NCBI GenBank assembly: GCA_905221605.1
Contig: CAJNDS010002410.1
Location: 209,252-273,251 of the forward strand
Origin: Symbiodinium natans
Taxonomy: Eukaryota; Sar; Dinophyceae; Suessiales; Symbiodiniaceae
DNA: 64,000 nucleotides
Direction of reading: 5' to 3'
The notes under the pieces were generated by a model. It did not search any database. It worked only from the letters and a program-made list of their open reading frames with translations, and was not told the origin of the DNA. Below are positions 47,580-59,300 of this stretch, piece after piece. Numbering within the stretch: the first letter of the stretch is position 1; the number at the start of each line of letters is the position of its first letter. Position numbers and translations under genes: made by a program.

Positions 47580-49433
47580 GTGGCCGTCTGCCTAGGCATT
47601 CTCGGAGCTGCCCTCTGCCAAGAGTCTACCCTGAGTGCCGGCCCGACCCAGGCGAGAACAACATCGTGGTAGGCCTTCGCTTCCTCAAGCTTCGTGCATC
47701 TCCCACTTTGAGGCCTCATAGGCTGCAACCTCGTTCGCACCAGTGTGAAGGCCGTCCAGTGCAGCCTCCACCGGCAACGGACGCATGGGTCAAGACCGCG
47801 CTTGCCTGAGACTGCAAGTATCTGTGCGTAACCGGGTTCCCGCTACGTCTCTTGCTGACATGGCATCAAGGTGGGCTTCCTGTTCCGTGTAGCTTTCTGC
47901 ATAGAAGCGTAGTTCGTTCTGCACGATGCGTGTTTCGCGCCAGTAGGCTGCAAGTAGGACGAAGTAGGTTAGGTGTAGGCACGTGTTTCAGCACAGTTGT
48001 GGCACGCAGTACGGCCCGCTGCCTGTACGTTCTGCTTCGGGAAGTGGCAGTGAGGTTTCCAGCTCGTTCCGCTTTGCATCAGCGTTTGCTCGTGCATGGC
48101 GGATGGGAGGGTTGGAGGCGTAAAGTTGACCCGAATCATGGCCGCTTTCAAACGCAGCAGAACTTCGCAAGGTCGAGATCGGCACAAAGGGAGGGCCTAC
48201 TTTGCTTACAAGTGCGTCCAGCTGGGCTGGATGCTCGGGGAGGCCACGTTGCATTAAGCTCGGCATGGCTCGGGGAAGTACTGTCGCAACCCATGAGCCC
48301 GAACATTACCGCTGTCTATGCTCGGTCGTACAGCCAAGGAGCCCAATGAAGGAACCGCAGCGCATCGATGATGCTTGAAGCAATGCCTTGATGGCACCTA
48401 GCTGCGTCTACTAGGATGCAGCACCTGGCTTCCCAACGCGAATTGGGGGGGGGGGGGGGGGTGCAAACCTGTATGAGATGGTTGCTGGGTAGGCACTTGG
48501 ACCAGCATGTGTGAGGTTTGTGGTGAGGGTTTGATGTTCCCGAATTCAACGCCTCTGCTGCATAGCTGCCTTGACGCAGGGGCCCGGTCAGCCAAAAGCG
48601 CCCGGACAACCTGTACAAAAATCTCGCAACTTACATCCGAGCTCGATGTCTAGCATGGCAACTGCCCATGTAGCTGGGCTTGAGCTTTCGCGTCAGAGCT
48701 CGGCTTTAGTAGGACCGGTTTTGTCTTAAGCTTAAACGCCGCCCCTTGTTTCTGCCATGCAGCACAAGGGCAGCGACGGCCAATGAAGGATAAGACGCCG
48801 CTGGGCGATGTTTTCCAGAAAAGCTCTGAGAGGCTGCTGAGGACGCTGCATTTACATCTCCTCCTTGTCTCTCAGACCTGTGCTGGCCACAAGTGTCGCA
48901 GGAGCACTGTGCCCAAATGATTCTTACGAGCATATGTGCAGGTCAATACAATGGCGAAAGATGGATCTGCCGAAGATAGTCTTGCTTTAGAGTCATTTGG
49001 GACTTGAGCTTCGGTGCTCGGTTCAAAAAGCCTACTGCAGACTGCATTCGTGCATTACCATGCGTGCGTACGGCTACGCGAACACGCTGCCAGCACACAA
49101 TGCGCACATGGCAATGTGGCTTGGCCCTGGGTTCCTCCGATCACTGCAGACGCTTCCGACACATGACATGAGCAACAAAGCGGGACACAAGATGTACGTA
49201 CAGTTCCTCAGAGCAGGATTTCCCGCATAGAGCGTGCCGGCCCCATGTGGCTGCTGGTTCCAGTTGCATCCTTTGCTTACCTTGGACGTTCAGGGCGTCA
49301 ACAGACGACAGTTGCCTGCCGAAGTCAGCGCAACTCAGCCGCATGAGCACAGGTTAAAATTGGACTGTTTCACAGCCAGCGCATCCGATTGAGACCATGG
49401 ACGGTCGAGTCAACTGAACCTTCAAAGTTTCAG
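47580..49433 (+). other. Unassigned; one possible terminal exon
   Basis: Possible short terminal exon 48,941-49,007: after GTGCAG the frame reads VNTMAKDGSAEDSLALESFG and stops. Otherwise no exon is supported. A G run of about 17 bases lies at 48,446-48,462. Confidence 0.2.
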
Positions 49434-50772
49434 ACGTGATCTCAGGTGTCGCAGCGGGCCCTCGAGCCCTGGCAGCGCTGCCTCCAGGGCCCACAGGGAC
49501 AGCACGCCTGGTCGTGGCAGCAGCGCGTGGGGCCGAGTGGTGGGAAGAGGTCCCGGGCGGATCATGGACACGACTCCAGGAGGCTGCAGACCCCGGCTTG
49601 GGAAGGCCTTTCTTTTCAGTGGCTGTGGAGCCCAGCACCGGCTTGGTTGCAGTTGGAGGCGGTGCCGGCCGTGCAGCAAGCCTTTTTGCTCCGAACGGCT
49701 CGTTGCTGGCCACCCTGGGCGGCCACACTGGTTGGGTGCGCGATTTGCTTTTCCAAGATGGCCAGCTGTTCAGCATCGGCTGTAATTTCATCAAGGTCTG
49801 GAGGCGGCATGGCGACGCCCATTCCTCTTGGCGTCACCTGGGCGATCTTGAGGCTGGCTGTTGTGCAATATGCGGTAGATGGTGTATCAAAGCAACTCCT
49901 CCTTGCAAGGTTCGAGGTGATCTCCTTGCACTGTCCGTGCTTGCCTTGAAGCATCGGAGCTGTCTGCATGTCCTGGTGCAGGGAAGAGAGCAAATTGACC
50001 CTGGGGCGTGAGCAGTATGGCAGTGACATGAGCTTGGCCGAGGTTTGTGGGGGCTTTTTGGTTGCATCCGGGGCTTCCAGACGACACCACTGGTTCCGAT
50101 TGTCAAGCAGCAAGCTGCGCCCGAAAGAGTGGCTAGCAGAAGCGCAACGTGTCATCACCGGCATGATGAGTACCCATATAGCCTTGTGACCAAGCACTCC
50201 ACCGTACACGTCGACCACCGTCCGAGGCAAGCATCGCTCACGGAAACGGACAGTCCTCACATTGGTCGCACGACTTGCCTGGCCTGCAGAGGGTCAAGGC
50301 TGGGGCGATGGTTGTTTGCGATTACGGGGGTGATTTTTTGGGTAACTCTGGGATTCTGGGTCAATTTTGGGTTACAGCCTCCCCACGGAGGCTGTTCTCC
50401 TGTGGGCATGATGGCAGAGTGTGCATACGGCAAGCGGATGGCAACGCACAGAAGCTTGGCTTGGGAAGCACGTGAGTGGAACCGGAACACCGGCCAGCAA
50501 GAACCGAACCAGGTGCTCCGACGAGCTGCCAGGGGGGAAGCTTCTCTCCATGGCGCTCCTTGATGGGGGAAAAGTTGCAGTTGGTACGGAGGTGACTTAG
50601 CTGATGCTGCGAGAGGGTCACCTTGAGAAAGACTAGGCCAGACTGACTAGATGTGTTTCTTGTCCACTACCCAGACAAGGAAGGGCAAGTGCATGTCCTC
50701 GATGCAGAGAGCCTTCGGGCATTGGCCAGCATCCAGCCATTCCCTGGTTCTCCCATCAACGCATTAGCGCAG
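49434..50772 (+). CDS. WD40-repeat beta-propeller protein (partial)
   Basis: WD40 propellers are protein-interaction platforms. Exons: about 49,434-49,852 (ARLVVAAARGAEWWEE; FFSVAVEPSTGLVAVGGGAG; LLATLGGHTGWVRDLLF and IKVW), 49,910-49,936 (VRGDLLALS), from 50,391 (LFSCGHDGRVCIRQADG), 50,533-50,591 (KLLSMALLDGGKVAVGTE) and 50,680-50,772 (EGQVHVLDAESLRALASI). The GH...W-type repeat with an aspartate or asparagine in the expected turn is visible in LGGHTGWVRDLLF...IKVW. Donors are GC after the first exon (GAG, then GCTGGC; the 57-base intron is also open in frame) and GT for the second and fourth. Three or more blades are visible; a seven-blade propeller would need further exons, some probably between 49.94 and 50.39 kb or beyond 50.78 kb. 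The start codon was not identified. It lies upstream of the dioxygenase gene on the same strand. Confidence 0.6.
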
Positions 50773-52629
50773 GTCCCTGAGGAGCCCCAGCCTTCGGTAC
50801 CACATGGCCTGGTCTCATTGTGGTCTCTAAGCCTTCAGGAGCGTATTGCAGCTGCCTCGAGCGCCGTCGCAGGCTTCGCAGTGGCATCCCTGACTCGCAC
50901 CGCCGCAATTCGCCATGTGCGAAAAAGCTCTTTTGCGGAGCGACCGCGCGCATGCAGATGCAGCCAGTGTGAGTCAAACTATTGCCACAGTTTGTTTCTT
51001 GGCTTGCTCGGAGCAACCATGGTGGGGGGGGGTTCGGATTGGGTCTAGAGAGCTGACAGTTGGGCGCAATCTCGGCTTCAACCGTAGTTCGCTGACAGCG
51101 TTCAATTTCGAAAAAGCAAAGCTTTACAGTAGCGCCGGAGTTTCTGTCGGGTCGGTTTGCCACTTTCCGCAAACCAGCATAGTGGTTTATTTTCGAAGCT
51201 TTTGCCCGTAGAGCCGATTCTGACACACCAAATGCCCCGTAACTGTGTGATCTGGCACGTAGTGACTGTAGTGGGTGGTGCAACAACTATGACAAGCTTG
51301 GCTGGAAAAATCCACAGGGCACCTCTCAATAAACCTCCCTGTCTACTTGCCGATACCGATAGCGGACCCGGAGGGGCAAGCGTCCAGAAGGATAATGTGC
51401 CCAGTCACACCGTCACACCCTGCCCTTGCTGGCCAGAGAGGCCGTGGGTGTGCCCCACATGCGACTGACGTGGCTCCACACGTGGCCAGCATGAGCTGCC
51501 ATGGCACGCGGAGGCCGAAGATGCTGGCTATTCGGCTTCCTGATTGCACTTGCAAACCAATGAAACTCTTAGGAACTCCCACCCACAAGCCATCAAGATG
51601 ATGCCTACGCCTCCACCCTGGCTGTTCAAAAGGCTGCTAGGCACGTCGACAAAGTTTAGTGGGGGGGGGGGGCCAAACAAAAGCAGATCTGCCCTCTTAT
51701 CGACTCAGGCTTCTTGGGCCTGCCACAGTGCCACGGTGAGGTGGCATGGAATTCTCGCGTACCGGCAAACGAGGCATCCGGTCCGTGGCGCTCCATCTTC
51801 AAGGAGGGTTCTTCGTTCAGACACCCCCCCGCGCTCTCTCCCTGATGTCGGCCTTTGGAGATTTCACTTCAAAAATGGGCACAACTCAATACGCAGCACA
51901 AAGCCCGGATTTCCTCTCGCGCCCTATTTTTCAAGAACGAGCACTTTCCTACCTACTATTGCTCTTGCTGCAGCTACTGCTGCCTCTGTGCTGATCATAC
52001 TTGCATGCCACGAATAATTACCACAGCTGTTCGAGCACATCCCTCCAGGAGCGCGATCCAGGCGCAGAAGGCTCGTCCCGGGTAGGGTTAGTGGGTCCTG
52101 GCGCCGACCTCAGTCCACGCTTCAAAAGGGCTCTCGGGCTGCTCCGAGAGCCGAGAGAACCAAAACTCTGCAAATCCTGATCGGCTGAGCGCAACAAACT
52201 CTAGGATACTCATAGGCTTGTGCTTCTTCGACTTCGAGTTCACATACAGTGGAGCATCTCTCACTTTTGCAGCACACTAGACGGCACGAAGGTACGAAGG
52301 TATAGCATTGACTCGGCAGGCCGGCTCGCTTCAAACCAATCAAGTAGAGCAGCTGAGCGCAAATGCCCTCGCAAGACCCGTTATGTTCAGGGGTTCGTCT
52401 ACCATTACAAGTTCTGAGCGTCGGAACGGAGAGTCAGCAGGTCGGATAAGATCTCCAACCGATCCCGGCGTGCGCTCATTGCGCGAACGCCTCCAGACTG
52501 AAAACTGCATGGCAGAGTTGCCCGTCTTCTCGCCGTCCAGCGCTGCTCCCCGGCATGAGTTCAGAAGACTGAGGCAGGTTTCAGAGTTGGAGCGGGATGA
52601 GAGTGCGGGCCCCGTGAACTGGATTTGAG
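50773..52629. other. No exon confidently recognised
   Basis: This interval should hold the 3' end of the WD40 gene and the 5' end of the dioxygenase gene. The frame 52,308-52,628 (ending RLRQVSELERDESAGP) may be partly coding, but the join to the dioxygenase exon at 52,630 could not be fixed. G runs at 51,026-51,033 and 51,660-51,671. Confidence 0.25.
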
Positions 52630-54564
52630 GACTTCAATGCGTCCTACGTGTCGGAGATCTTTCGGATCAATGGCTTCGTGGTCCTTGAAGACGCGCTGTC
52701 AGACCTGCAGCTCCAGGAGTTGCACGAGGCAAGAAGGCGGTGTTTCTTGCGTCTGCATCGGGGGAAGGGCACAGCGCCCCCTCACGGAAGGCTACACAAG
52801 GCTACAAGCTTCAAATGTCTTGGTGCGTCTTAATGTTGTGGGCTTGGCGGGGCCGGCTAATGTGGGTATGATGCGTATGTACAACCACACAGCTTCCATA
52901 TTCACATCCCGGCGAGCACTGACCACTCCATCACGAAACCGCACAAAAAAAAACATGCAGGCCTGCGACGACATCATGGACCAAGTCTTCCAAGCCGACC
53001 CCGAAGGAAGCTTCGGTGGTGGAGCTGGGAAGCTGCCACATCGCTCCTTGGCTTTCCAATGCCCAAGGCACTCACCCCCGTGAAGCCTAGAAGCCTGAAA
53101 CGCGAACGAAGCCTGAACCCCCGCAACCTCGGCCATTCCCTTACAGTTTCAACTTGGGGTTGTTGGGCCTTTGCTGAGTAAAGGGCCCATTCTAAGAAGG
53201 GGCCTGTGTCAGGAGACCTTCCGAACAGTGCCTCCCGGATGCAGGCTACAGTTTGGGAGATTCCTCCAGGACCAAGTCGAACTTCCATCTCGAGGCTGCG
53301 GCCTGTGGGCTGTCAGGACTTTTGGTTGGTTCTTCAGCGTTTGGAGGCTGTTTAAGGTGCAGCATAAGGGATTCAAAGAAGCGTGTCTGACGTGGTGCCA
53401 TGGTCTCGCATTCGTTGCCTTTTTGGGCACCATTAGGGCACAAAATGTTCGGGATTCAAGGCCGAACACGACACTGCTGACACGAAAGAAGCCCGAAAGG
53501 GCTGTCGAGGAGCCCGCCCCACAGTTCAGCCTGTTCAGGCGTTCGCCTCGCTCGTGGACCTTGAGACTACAACTCCACTGTTGATGGCCATTTTCGGATC
53601 ACGCGAGTACCTCGCTGCTGGCTGCGGGGGCGATGTTGCTCTGGCTGGTGCCATTGAAACTCAGACTTTGCAATACTTTGCACGTAGAGCAACGAGTCTT
53701 TGCACAGTTGGGCAATCACAGGGCTCTTCCCTGGACTGCGCAATCAGATCCGCCCAGGAGTACCAAGCCTTGCACCCTGATGCGATTTGGGGTGTGCTGG
53801 AGAAGCCTGTTGCAGACTACGATGTGCCGCCAGCAGTGACTGCACGGGCCTCGTACTCTGAATGTTCCAGCCAGCACAGTTTAAGATGGCAAGAGAGGTC
53901 ATGTTGGGCTGCAGGCATCGGGGCGTAGGATATGGGACGGTCGGGCCGAGATTAACTTCGTGCTGGAGAACCTGACCGCAATCAATGGTCCAATGCGTGT
54001 GGTGCCTGGTTCGCATCGCTGGCGACATCGCCCTCCAACCCTACACGAGGCCGGTCAGAAGCACACTCTCTCACAACATGATTCTCACTCATGGTTCCTG
54101 TGTGCAGCTCGAAAAAATCGAAGCACGACACGGTGGCAGGAGCCAGACTGGATGATGTTCAACACACTTTGCCCAATCCGAGCAGGACTTCGTTGTTGAA
54201 GCTTTCTCTTGCAGCGCTGTTTTTTTAAAGAGTTTTTGGGGATGCTTGAGGGGTGAGAGCGCTTCTCGGCGTCTGCTTCCGAGGAGCTGCCATCTTCCGG
54301 GACAACCGACTCTGGCATGGCGGCACCCCAAACCTTTCGAGTAAAATGCGGGCCTTGCCCAACATGGAGTACTTCCCTCCTGGAGCCATGCCCTCCCTTG
54401 GCTGGTTGGACCGACATACCATGCCCTGGCACATTTGGCAACGGCTTTCTCCCCTCGGGCAGTATCTCTCACGCTACACCGTGGCCCCACCGGACGAGTC
54501 CATCCCAGGAATCAATGAGTACACACCAGGAGCGATTCTGGAGATCATGCCTTTTCTCCGCTAG
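52630..54564 (+). CDS. Phytanoyl-CoA dioxygenase (PhyH)-family Fe(II)/2-oxoglutarate oxygenase
   Basis: Eight exons join in frame: 52,630-52,728 (SEIFRINGFVVLEDALSD), 52,961-53,042 (ACDDIMDQVFQADPEGSFGG), 53,245-53,294 (YSLGDSSRTKSNFHLE), 53,539-53,655 (AFASLVDLETTTPLLMAIFG, GGDVALAGAI), 53,758-53,835 (EYQALHPDAIWGVLEK), 53,951-54,049 (INFVLENLTAINGPMRVVPG), 54,140-54,185 (EPDWMMFNTLCPIRA) and 54,284-54,564 (AAIFRDNRLWHGGTPNLSSK to the stop). The Fe(II) ligands are visible: HPD (His-x-Asp) in exon 5 and the distal His of LWHGG in exon 8; the later Arg of SKMRALP is the probable 2-oxoglutarate ligand. Donors are GC, GC, GC, GA, GT, GC and GA; acceptors are AG-G except one AG-A. The family hydroxylates diverse small molecules; the substrate here is unknown. 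The 5' exon with the start codon is not identified. With all catalytic residues present, the gene looks functional. Confidence 0.85.
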
Positions 54565-54599
54565 TAGTGGCTTCGTGGTGATGTCGGCACAACACAGAA

Positions 54600-55925
54600 G
54601 GTGGCAAGCCATCCACACACAGCAGCGGATGCAGCTCGACGAGGACGTAGGCAAACCTCATGCACGAGGCGCCCCAGCCTTGCAAGAACCTGCCGGGGAG
54701 GTCAAGGAAGCAACCTGGAAACGGACCTACTCGAAGGTGCTGACGCAAAAAGAAGGGGAGCCAGTGGCAAAAATTGTGCAGCTGGCACAGTGTAACAGCG
54801 TAACAGGGTAACAGTGTAGCGCTTTCATGCCGCTATGCACCCTGCTCTGCGCAGCTCGAGGCTCAGGTATGGCACATGCTTCGGTATGGCAACCCAGAAC
54901 ACATGCAGATCGTCTGGAACCAGAAGAAGCTAACACACGAAAGTCCGACCCCTAACTCCAGATTCTAGGTCGCGCCATTGCATTGCATAGCGCGACCCGG
55001 CATAGACGAGCTAGACACAGACCATGACCTCATAGAAAAGCATAGGCCAGCGTGTCTGGATCTCAGAGGATGCTCCCTTTGAGTTTGTTTCCTTGCAGCC
55101 TCCCTGCAGACGAGAGCCCAGGTGGGCGGCACACAATGTCCAAGGCAAGCTTTTGACGGCAGATTTTCGGCAGTGGGCATACATGTGCACCATCATCGCC
55201 AGCTCTGCCGCGAGGGTGCCTTTCCTGGCGGCTATTCTGAGGGGCACCGCCTATGTGTGCCGATGCCCTGTGTGCCTGGAGTTGTGCGATGTTAGCTGCG
55301 AGTAGCAAACCAAGCATGTATGTAAGCTGGCATGTTCGGAGTGTGTACTAGGTCGGCAAGCCATGGGAGGCCTGAAGAGACAGTTTATACCCAGTTACAA
55401 GATGTCACGAGGAAACTCCCAAAAGCTGTTGCCAGGGGCTTGAAGAAGACAACCTTGCAGGGGGCATTCGGAGATTTCGGCCTTGATCTCAGCAGCGGAC
55501 GAGGTCACACCAGACTTCCAACGGCGGCCTGTTGCCCGTTCGCAAAAACATTCCAGTATGTATCGAAAGCGAAGAGGGCTCGGCTTAAGGTCGCAGACAC
55601 AAACGCTGCTGTACCAAGATCTGGAAAACCGAGGGCATATCCTGCAGATTGAGACTCCAAAGTCCAACTTGGCTTTCATTGCTCGGAGCTCAGACGTCTC
55701 TTACTCTTTTGCTCGGAGGACTTCCATCATACCGAGCAACTTACCTTGGCGGATACGCAGCGCGATACGAGGCATTTGCAGAGAAGGCCGATGCACAAGA
55801 CGCTATGGAGCCAGAGACCTCAGCTTGTATCCAGGCCCAGACACTGGCCCAAGCTCCTTTATGGCAGCATTCAATCTTCAAACTTCGAGATCACGCCCGC
55901 GTCATGCCAGCGAACATCTCAAACT
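54600..55925 (+). CDS. Unassigned cluster of plus-strand exons
   Basis: Protein-like pieces with plausible splice borders: about 54,600-54,810 (RRWQAIHTQQRMQLDED; WKRTYSKVLTQKEGEPVAKI), from 54,855 after GCGCAG (LEAQVWHMLRYGNPEHMQIV), 55,145-55,215 (KLLTADFRQWAYMCTIIASS), about 55,380-55,435 (ETVYTQLQDVTRKLPKAVA) and about 55,745-55,850 (YAARYEAFAEKADAQDAMEP). Phase continuity could not be established throughout and no domain was recognised, so these may belong to one gene downstream of the dioxygenase or to several. The stop and start are unknown. Confidence 0.3.
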
Positions 55926-55959
55926 AGTCTTTATGTGGCTGGTGGATACGAGTGGTAGG

Positions 55960-56215
55960 CGTACGTCTACATGGTAGATCAGAGATCAATTTTTGAAGAG
56001 AACGAAGGCTGAACATCTCAGAGAACCAGACAGGAGGTGCGTCGCCCATCTTGATGAAGCCGCCAATCCCAATCTTGTTGCCAGAAGCGCAAGCATCTGC
56101 AGCAAAAGCGTCTGGGAGCCAGCGAGGTGGCATTGCCAGGGGGCGCGAAAAGAAAGGCATCTGTGCCCATTGAAGTAACGCAAGAAGACCTTTGATTGAT
56201 GCGAAAGTCGACGCT
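55960..56215 (-). mobile_element. Retroelement RNase H-like fragment
   Basis: On the minus strand one frame reads PPRWLPDAFAADACASGNK, then IGIGGFIKMGDAPPVWFSE. The pattern (A)DA-x-A...GIGG(F/W)...VWFSE is that of the RNase H-like domain that follows reverse transcriptase in dinoflagellate retroelements as I recall them. It is preceded in frame by ALLQWAQMPFFSRPLAM, also typical of the linker. No reverse transcriptase core is present upstream, so it is a fragment. A 251-codon open frame overlaps it in another frame (55,986-56,741) and is considered spurious. Confidence 0.5.
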
Positions 56216-56299
56216 TGGATGACGCAGGATTGGTTACGCGAAGCCAGATACGCTTTGCTGAAATCCCCACACGTCGTAGATCTGCTTTGCTGCGCAGGG

Positions 56300-56680
56300 C
56301 CTGATGCTTCCACTCTACAGATGTCCACTGCAGGGTTCTGTCGTGTGTGTTGCTTTCCCCAAGACGGCACCCCAAGAGCTTCGGGAGACTTTGCGGGACG
56401 AGACACTGCAGGGATTCTTTGGGGGTGGGCTCTCCAAGCAAGGATACTCGGCGCGACTCTGTGCTGCATTCTCTGGCAGCACTCTGCCCTTTTCGGACAG
56501 TTAAATCAGGATACTTCGCCGCAGCATTCTGTCGCGGTTGCCTCCAGCAGGATACTCCAGACATACTCTGCCGAATCGGACACTGCAGGGATTCTCTGGG
56601 ACTGGGGGCCGGCGGGGCTCGGCAGGCTTCTCTGTGAGTGGTCACGCTAGGGATCCCCAATGCCTTCTGTGTCAAGGCTC
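56300..56680. repeat. Short degenerate internal repeats
   Basis: Motifs of the type GACACTGCAGGGATTCT (56,402 and 56,579), TCTGCCGAAT/TCTGCCC and CAGGATACTC recur three to five times in this stretch without a fixed period. No coding function is supported. Confidence 0.5.
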
Positions 56681-59030
56681 GGTCTGCAGGGTTTGGGGGT
56701 TTGGCACTCCGGATTCTTGGCGAGACCAACGCACCAGGCATCCTCGGGTCCTCGGGACTCTTTGCAGGGATACTTGGCGGGGTGATGGGTACGGGCGAGG
56801 AGAATGGTTGACTTCAAACAACCCCACACCGAGGGTGCGGAATAAGCGAAGCATGAACCGACCCATGGCTGCGACATGTCTGTGCTCAGTGCCTCAGGGC
56901 CATGGATGGTAAGAGCCTGGAAGGGCAAACTCTGACAGTGAGCAAAGCTGGGCCAGGGCCTCGGAAGGTAAATGGGCCAGGGTTTTGCTGAGGTAGCTCT
57001 TTCTCCGGGTCTCAGGGAAGACTCAGGGAAGAGTGTGCATGTGCGTGCTTTGTGAGGCCAAAACCAACCTATCGACCCACGACGGATCCAAACGAGAACT
57101 TTAAGAAGGCCATTCTTGTTTTTGATCCATGGAGCCAGAGCATTGTCGAGGCAGCCGCTGTGTTCTCTAGCTCAGGTCCTTATGACGACACAGACGGAGC
57201 GTGAAAATGTACGCTACCGCAAAGACGTAGAGAAGGCAGCTCTGACATGGCGATAGTGTGCAACCAATGTCACATGAAAGCTGCTGCAGCACAGCCAGGC
57301 TGTCATGCAAAAGCTCACCTAACGCACCCTCCTTGACTGCAATGCATAGCCTTGCCTTTGTGTCGTGCAGGCGGCTGAGAAGCTGCGACCGAGAAGCAGG
57401 ACGCATGATGGAATACGATCCTTCTGCCCGGGCAAGACATTGTCACGTAGCGTCACGTTTAATAGCGCAGGAGCCGTAGTGCCAGAAAGCGCCGAGCTCT
57501 CAGCATCCTGCAATATGTGCAACTTTGTGCAGCGTATGAGTTGTGACCTCTGTCATGACAAGTTTGGTAGGCCCACGTCACAGCCAATCTCGCAGCCCAG
57601 CAAGAAGAAGAAAGAAAAGCCGTCACTTGGCCTGGCATTCTGTAAATTCTGTAGCTTCGAACAGGAGCTGTCAAAGAGCAGGCTGAGCAACTTCGCATAA
57701 CTTCACCACGCGTCTCAAACTGCAGCAGACGTAAACTCGAAAGATCTCGAAAGCTCAAGCATTGCAGATGCTGCTCCGGTAGAAGCCCAGGAGAGAGAAG
57801 CCTACGCCCATCAAGGCGAAAGGCGCTTAGTGCCAGTGTCAGCCTCGGTTCTTGTTTGAGATTTGAGGCTTTTCATTGGCATCTTTCGGCTTTGCGAGGC
57901 CGCAGTCGCAGCGCGTCTCCTCGCCAGACGGCCTAGACTGTGTCTCTTGAGTGGTTCTTCGGGGCTCGTGAAAATTCTGCCTTTGCATGGAGAGGCGCAG
58001 GGTCCCACTCGAAGCCTAAGATCGCGGAATCGCCTTTGAGCAGCCTCACCAACGCACAATGGATCTTAGGTGGAAGAGCACAAACGCTGAACTCTGCTAA
58101 TGTTTCTGGACGTTGCTCGACATCAGGGCCACGCTATGGCGCCATACATGTTGCACTGGAGCCTGCCAAAATGAAGGTTTCTTGCTTCGCAGGTCGAGGA
58201 AGGGGCCCTGCACAAAAGAGGGGTCGAAGCAGCCAGGACCCCGAGAATGACCTTAGTCCTTGGCACTACCACTGGTCGCGCATATTCAAGGTCGAAGCAG
58301 AAGCTGAGAATGATATGGACGGACGACGCCTGCTACAAATCTGCCTTAGCTCTTGCCTGCGGTTCTGACGGTTCTGAATTTGTAGCACTTTTGTAGTACA
58401 AACGTGTATCTTTGCGGTTGTGCGCGCACATTCTTGGGTTCTCCCCCTTATCCCCCTTATCATGGGAACCGAATTCTGCATACTCGAAAAGCTCGTAAAT
58501 AGCGTGCGAATTCTGCACACTCGGAAAGCTCGCAAATATCGTGGGGGCCGAATTGCGGGCGCTCGAAAGCTTCGTAAATATCATGGGGGGCGAATTCCGC
58601 CGGTCACTCGAAAACTTCGCAAATGTCGTGGGAGCCACACTCTTCAATCGTTTCTGCTGCACGCGCTGCTTTTGCGAGACCACGTTTGGTTCTGGGCTCG
58701 GGTTGTTGGCTCTTGCGCGCATTGAGCCATGGATAGCCATGGCCTTTGTTGGGCATGTGCGTGTCTTCCCCACGCATCCGCCCATCTGTTCGTCCACTCG
58801 TCTGCCCCGTTCGCCCATCGCTCCGTCTACCCGCCGAAGAACACGCACACGCACTTTGCATTCAAAACAGATATGTGGGGTTATCTGGGCCTTGATTTGA
58901 ATTTATCTGTGTATTTTTCATATTAGTAGCTTCTGAAATATTTTTAACGCTACGCGACCCGCCTCGGCCCAGCGCATCCGCGTGAGCATGGTGATTCCGC
59001 AGCGCCCAAGTCGCTGGACCCCCAGCAATG
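56681..59030. other. No gene confidently recognised
   Basis: Candidate coding frames are ambiguous. At 57,365-57,700 a frame has three C-x2-C pairs (CNMC, CDLC, CKFC) with a Lys-rich stretch, and 58,190-58,365 is open in two frames, one of them Arg/Gly-rich. At 58,480-58,640 a unit of about 45 bases (CTCGAAA(A/G)CTTCG(C/T)AAAT...CGTGGG) is repeated four to five times. None has splice or domain support. Confidence 0.3.
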
Positions 59031-59165
59031 AGGGTTGGGTTTAGGGTTTAGGGTTCCGGGTTTATGGTTTGGGGTTTAGGGTTGAGGGTTAGTTTAGGAT
59101 CGAGGGCTTAGGGCTCAAGGTTCACGCTTTCGGGTTTAGGGTGTTTTGGGTTTAGGGTTCAAGAG
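59031..59165. repeat. Degenerate interstitial telomeric tract
   Basis: TTTAGGG units mixed with variants (GTTTGGGG, GGGTTTAT, GAGGGTT). It lies directly beside the assembly gap. Confidence 0.85.
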
Positions 59166-59200
59166 ACGGTTCGGCTTGGATTGATCGTGGGGGGGGGGGG

Positions 59201-59300
59201 NNNNNNNNNNNNNNNNNNNNNNNNNNNNNNNNNNNNNNNNNNNNNNNNNNNNNNNNNNNNNNNNNNNNNNNNNNNNNNNNNNNNNNNNNNNNNNNNNNNN
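59201..59300. other. Assembly gap, 100 N
   Basis: Exactly one hundred N. A round number indicates a scaffold gap of unknown true size, bounded by a run of 12 G on the left and a CA-rich microsatellite on the right. Confidence 0.99.

Noticed and set aside
55986-56741. 251-codon minus-strand frame
   Set aside because: It overlaps the RNase H-like frame out of phase and crosses degenerate repeats; no domain.
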